A DNA stretch of 44,068 bases, from the NCBI GenBank assembly GCA_934101645.1, contig CAKORX010000008.1, forward strand, positions 1-44,068. The letters run 5' to 3'. Source of the DNA: an uncultured Bacilli bacterium (GTDB lineage: Bacteria > Bacillota_I > Bacilli_A > RF39 > UBA660). A program made the translations under genes and the position numbers. Below the pieces are notes generated by a model, which saw only the letters and a program-made list of their open reading frames with translations, was not told the origin of the DNA and did not search any database. Of this stretch, positions 41,562 to 44,068 are shown piece after piece (position 1 is the first letter of the stretch; the number at the start of each line of letters is the position of its first letter).

Positions 41562-44068
41562 ATGAAAAAGAAAAATGTAGTTAAAAAATTAACTACGATA
41601 TTATTTACATTAGTATCAGTTTTCGCCATTGGACTAACTAATGTAAATGCAGAAACAACAACTGCACTTGTTGATGATTCAAGTGCATTAGTAACAAAGA
41701 TGAATGATAAAACAACAGATATAGTTAGACTTAATAAGAATATTGAACTATCAAGCGAATATAATACAACATTCTCTATTTACAAGTCAAAAACACTTGA
41801 TTTAAATGGTCACACTATAACTGTACCAGATGGTAAAGAAATTAATTTTTGGTATTATGCAGATGCTGATATTAAATTGATTGATTCTGCCAATAGTAAT
41901 ACTGCAAAAATTATTGGTAATCATACTGGTGCATCGACCTATGTTTTATTGCGTGGAGCAATTATTCGTGATGCAGAAAAGGTAAATTTTGAGATTGACG
42001 GGGTTGATTTTGAAGTAAAAAATAGTAATTTTACTACCGTTGTTAGTATGAAAGATGGGCAAAATTATGAAAATCTCATTATAAAAAATTCTAATGTTAA
42101 TGGGAATCAGTACTTATTTTGGTCTGGTGCTGCTAAAAAAGTTTATTTGGAAAGTATAACTTTAAACCGTGCTGAAGGTGCTGATAAAAATCAATATAGA
42201 CAACTTAGTAATACTTCTTCTTTAACTGTTAATGATGTAATTGATGCAAATGCTGTTGTTGAATATTATTCTGATGCTGGTGTAAAAGCAACTGCTGATA
42301 GATCAGCAAAACTTAATACTTCTGATCTTAATGCTTATTGGGGTCCAATAACAGTTAAATTTGCAGATGGAACACCAGTTGTTTATACTATAACATTTAA
42401 TTCAAATGGTGGAACATCAGTTGCATCACAAAATATAAAGGCTGGAGAGAAATTAACAAAACCAACACCAGCTCCAACAAAAGATGGATTTACTTTTGAT
42501 GGATGGTATGAAGATTCAACATTCAGTAAGGAATTTGATTTCAACACACCAATTACATCTGATATGAATCTTTATGCAAAATGGAAAGCTGCAAATTCTA
42601 TCAATGAGATTAGACTTGTTGGAGATGTTCAATATGGAAATGTTCCAGCAGGAATATTACCATCATTTAATCCTGGAACTACTACTGATAGTATTACTAT
42701 TGATAAAGTAAATAGTAGCTGGGAGTATAAAATGGAATCTGGAGGATGGAGTGGATTTGGTTTAGAAACACCAGTTGCATATAATGATGGCAAAACAGAT
42801 TATGGATATAGTTTCAGTGTAGAAACTAATGATGGATATCAACTTGATTATTCCAATTTAAAGGTTTTTTACAATGAAGAAGAAGTTACCTCATCTGTAA
42901 AAATATTAAAGTATCCTTGGGGTGCTTATGTTACTGTTGATTTGGGAAAAGCAATAGGAAAAAACCCTACTACTCATACTGTAACATTCAATTCAAACGG
43001 TGGAACAGAAATTGCACCAAAAGAAGTTGTAAGTGGATTGAAAATTAAAGCACCATCAACACCAACAAAAGATAAATATCTTTTTAGAGGTTGGTATGAA
43101 GACGATACATTCAGTATACCATTTGACTTTAATAATACACCAATTACATCTGATATGACTCTTTATGCAAAATGGGAACCTGCAAATTCTATCAATGAGA
43201 TTAGACTTGCTGGAGATTTTCAATATGGAACTGTTTCAGTAGGAACACTACCATCATTTAATCCTAGAACTACTACTGATAGTATTACTATTGATAGAAC
43301 AAATAGTGACTGGGCATATAAAATGCAAAACGGATTATGGAGTAGATTTGGTTCAGAAACACCAACTGCAGTAAATGATGGCAAGACAAATTATGGATAT
43401 GATTTCAATGTAAAACCTAATGATGGATATCAACTTGCTTCAGATTTAAAAGTTATCTATAATGGTGAAGATGTTACTTCAACTGTGAAAGTACAAAAGT
43501 ACTCTTGGGGTGCTTATGTTACTGTTGATTTAGGAAAAGCAAATGGAACACCAGTTGTTTATACTATAACATTTAATTCAAATGATGGATCATCAGTTGA
43601 ATCACAAAATGTAAATGCTGGAGAAAAATTAGAAGAACCAAAACCAGCACCAACAAAAGAAGGATTTACTTTTGATGGATGGTATGAAGATTTAACATCC
43701 AGTAAGAAATTTGATTTCAACACACCGATTACTGATAGTATGACTCTTTATGCTAAATGGATTGAAAACAAGTATACAGTAACATTTGACGCTAATGGTG
43801 GTAGTGGTGAAATGACTCCGGCAACTGATTTAACTGGAGAATATACTTTACCAGAAAATGGATTTACTGCACCAGATGGCAAAAAATTCAAAGGATGGTC
43901 TTTAACTAGAGATGGTGAAATTGTTACTAAAGTTACAATGGATAAAGATGTAAAAGTGTATGCTATTTGGGAAGTTATTCCTGTTACAACATATACAGTA
44001 ACATTTGACGCTAATGGTGGTAGTGGTGAAATGACTCCGGCAACTGATTTAACTGGAGAATATACTTT
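41562..44068 (+). CDS. Large InlB-repeat surface adhesin, truncated by window end
   Basis: The ATG follows AAAGGAGATAAAAA, with TATAAT at 41535-41540. The signal peptide ends in NVNA (about residue 30). A parallel-beta-like N-terminal domain (about 31-260; TLDLNGHTITVPDG) precedes alternating modules. InlB B-repeats (ITFNSNGGTSV to LYAKW) alternate with a roughly 120-residue module beginning NSINEIRLVGD and ending WGAYVTVDLGKA, present twice. Two further B-repeat variants (VTFDANGGSGEM) close the visible part. At least 835 codons are open with no stop. Expected on the cell surface; the anchor is beyond the window. Confidence 0.88.
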   Translation, partial: MKKKNVVKKLTTILFTLVSVFAIGLTNVNAETTTALVDDSSALVTKMNDKTTDIVRLNKNIELSSEYNTTFSIYKSKTLDLNGHTITVPDGKEINFWYYADADIKLIDSANSNTAKIIGNHTGASTYVLLRGAIIRDAEKVNFEIDGVDFEVKNSNFTTVVSMKDGQNYENLIIKNSNVNGNQYLFWSGAAKKVYLESITLNRAEGADKNQYRQLSNTSSLTVNDVIDANAVVEYYSDAGVKATADRSAKLNTSDLNAYWGPITVKFADGTPVVYTITFNSNGGTSVASQNIKAGEKLTKPTPAPTKDGFTFDGWYEDSTFSKEFDFNTPITSDMNLYAKWKAANSINEIRLVGDVQYGNVPAGILPSFNPGTTTDSITIDKVNSSWEYKMESGGWSGFGLETPVAYNDGKTDYGYSFSVETNDGYQLDYSNLKVFYNEEEVTSSVKILKYPWGAYVTVDLGKAIGKNPTTHTVTFNSNGGTEIAPKEVVSGLKIKAPSTPTKDKYLFRGWYEDDTFSIPFDFNNTPITSDMTLYAKWEPANSINEIRLAGDFQYGTVSVGTLPSFNPRTTTDSITIDRTNSDWAYKMQNGLWSRFGSETPTAVNDGKTNYGYDFNVKPNDGYQLASDLKVIYNGEDVTSTVKVQKYSWGAYVTVDLGKANGTPVVYTITFNSNDGSSVESQNVNAGEKLEEPKPAPTKEGFTFDGWYEDLTSSKKFDFNTPITDSMTLYAKWIENKYTVTFDANGGSGEMTPATDLTGEYTLPENGFTAPDGKKFKGWSLTRDGEIVTKVTMDKDVKVYAIWEVIPVTTYTVTFDANGGSGEMTPATDLTGEYT
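42591..43542 (+). repeat. Duplicated module, two diverged copies about 590 bp apart
   Basis: 42591-42954 and 43182-43542 are similar at DNA and protein level (NSINEIRL, TTTDSITID, WGAYVTVDLGKA), with a small codon indel. Each copy is followed by an InlB B-repeat, so the unit of duplication was probably module plus B-repeat. Confidence 0.8.
43773..44068 (+). repeat. Exact 77-bp direct repeat, 219-bp period
   Basis: 43773-43849 is identical to 43992-44068, which reaches the window end. The period of 219 bp is 73 codons and keeps frame. Exact identity implies recent duplication or homogenisation, and this array may continue beyond the window. Confidence 0.9.

Noticed and set aside
1..44068. Reverse transcriptase or template repeat for a diversity-generating retroelement
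   Set aside because: No ORF shows reverse-transcriptase motifs, and no third GC-rich copy of the cassettes was seen by eye; the idea depends on the rest of the genome.
1..44068. Mycoplasma genetic code 4 (TGA as Trp)
   Set aside because: Several genes end in TGA at sensible overlaps (24069, 25429, 38011) and Trp uses TGG.

Overview
The window looks like a low-GC, AT-rich Bacillota or Mycoplasmatota-type chromosome, most like the uncultured gut Bacilli/RF39 lineages. The signs are very A/T-rich codons, strong AGGAGG-type ribosome sites, a dnaG-rpoD-trmK cluster, sortase-type surface proteins, and many gut-Firmicutes surface modules. TGA serves as a stop (for example at 24069, 25429 and 38011), so this is the standard code and not Mycoplasma code 4. 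The taxon is inferred from gene content only.

Layout. 110-1642 is an anchored surface protein whose C-terminus is unusually GC-rich. A complete IS4-like element (1643-3191) abuts its stop codon. 3351-7486 carries a membrane protein, mtaB, recD2 and a small peptide. 7534-10763 holds three surface proteins: one with an NPNTG sorting signal, a second protein with a GC-rich C-terminal cassette, and a one-repeat InlB protein. A phosphohexomutase follows on the minus strand, then a surface protein/sortase pair (12291-13902). The dnaG-rpoD-trmK operon is at 13979-17452. Pilus-type genes (PilC-like and prepilin peptidase) are at 17799-20121. A cell-envelope operon (phosphodiester glycosidase, anchored protein, GT2-GtrA, PAP2) spans 20854-24677. 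An ABC transporter with a CPBP protease (24746-27873), DUF1015 and YitT genes come next.

The most interesting region is 30209-36351. A SpoVD/PBP2-type penicillin-binding protein gene is split exactly at its catalytic STFK codons by a 4362-bp element. The reading frame resumes at 35446 with IITLTSSIEE. The element carries its own promoter, a sigma factor with extra region-4-like domains, a Fic-fold protein lacking the catalytic His, a 47-residue protein and a large serine recombinase. An 8-bp TTTTAAAA repeat marks both junctions. The 3' part of the PBP is itself cut off after about 60 residues, and next to it lie an unidentified protein fragment and a broken srtB. Site-specific excision would restore the STFK region but not a whole PBP in this assembly.

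The right end (36500-44068) has a histidine-less 7TM kinase-like protein, a histidine kinase, a convergent NarL-type regulator and InlB-repeat surface proteins. It includes an orphan C-terminal cassette and a repeat-rich adhesin that runs off the window.

The two GC-rich, NNC-codon-rich C-termini resemble hypervariable cassettes, possibly diversity-generating-retroelement targets. No reverse transcriptase or template repeat is visible in this window.
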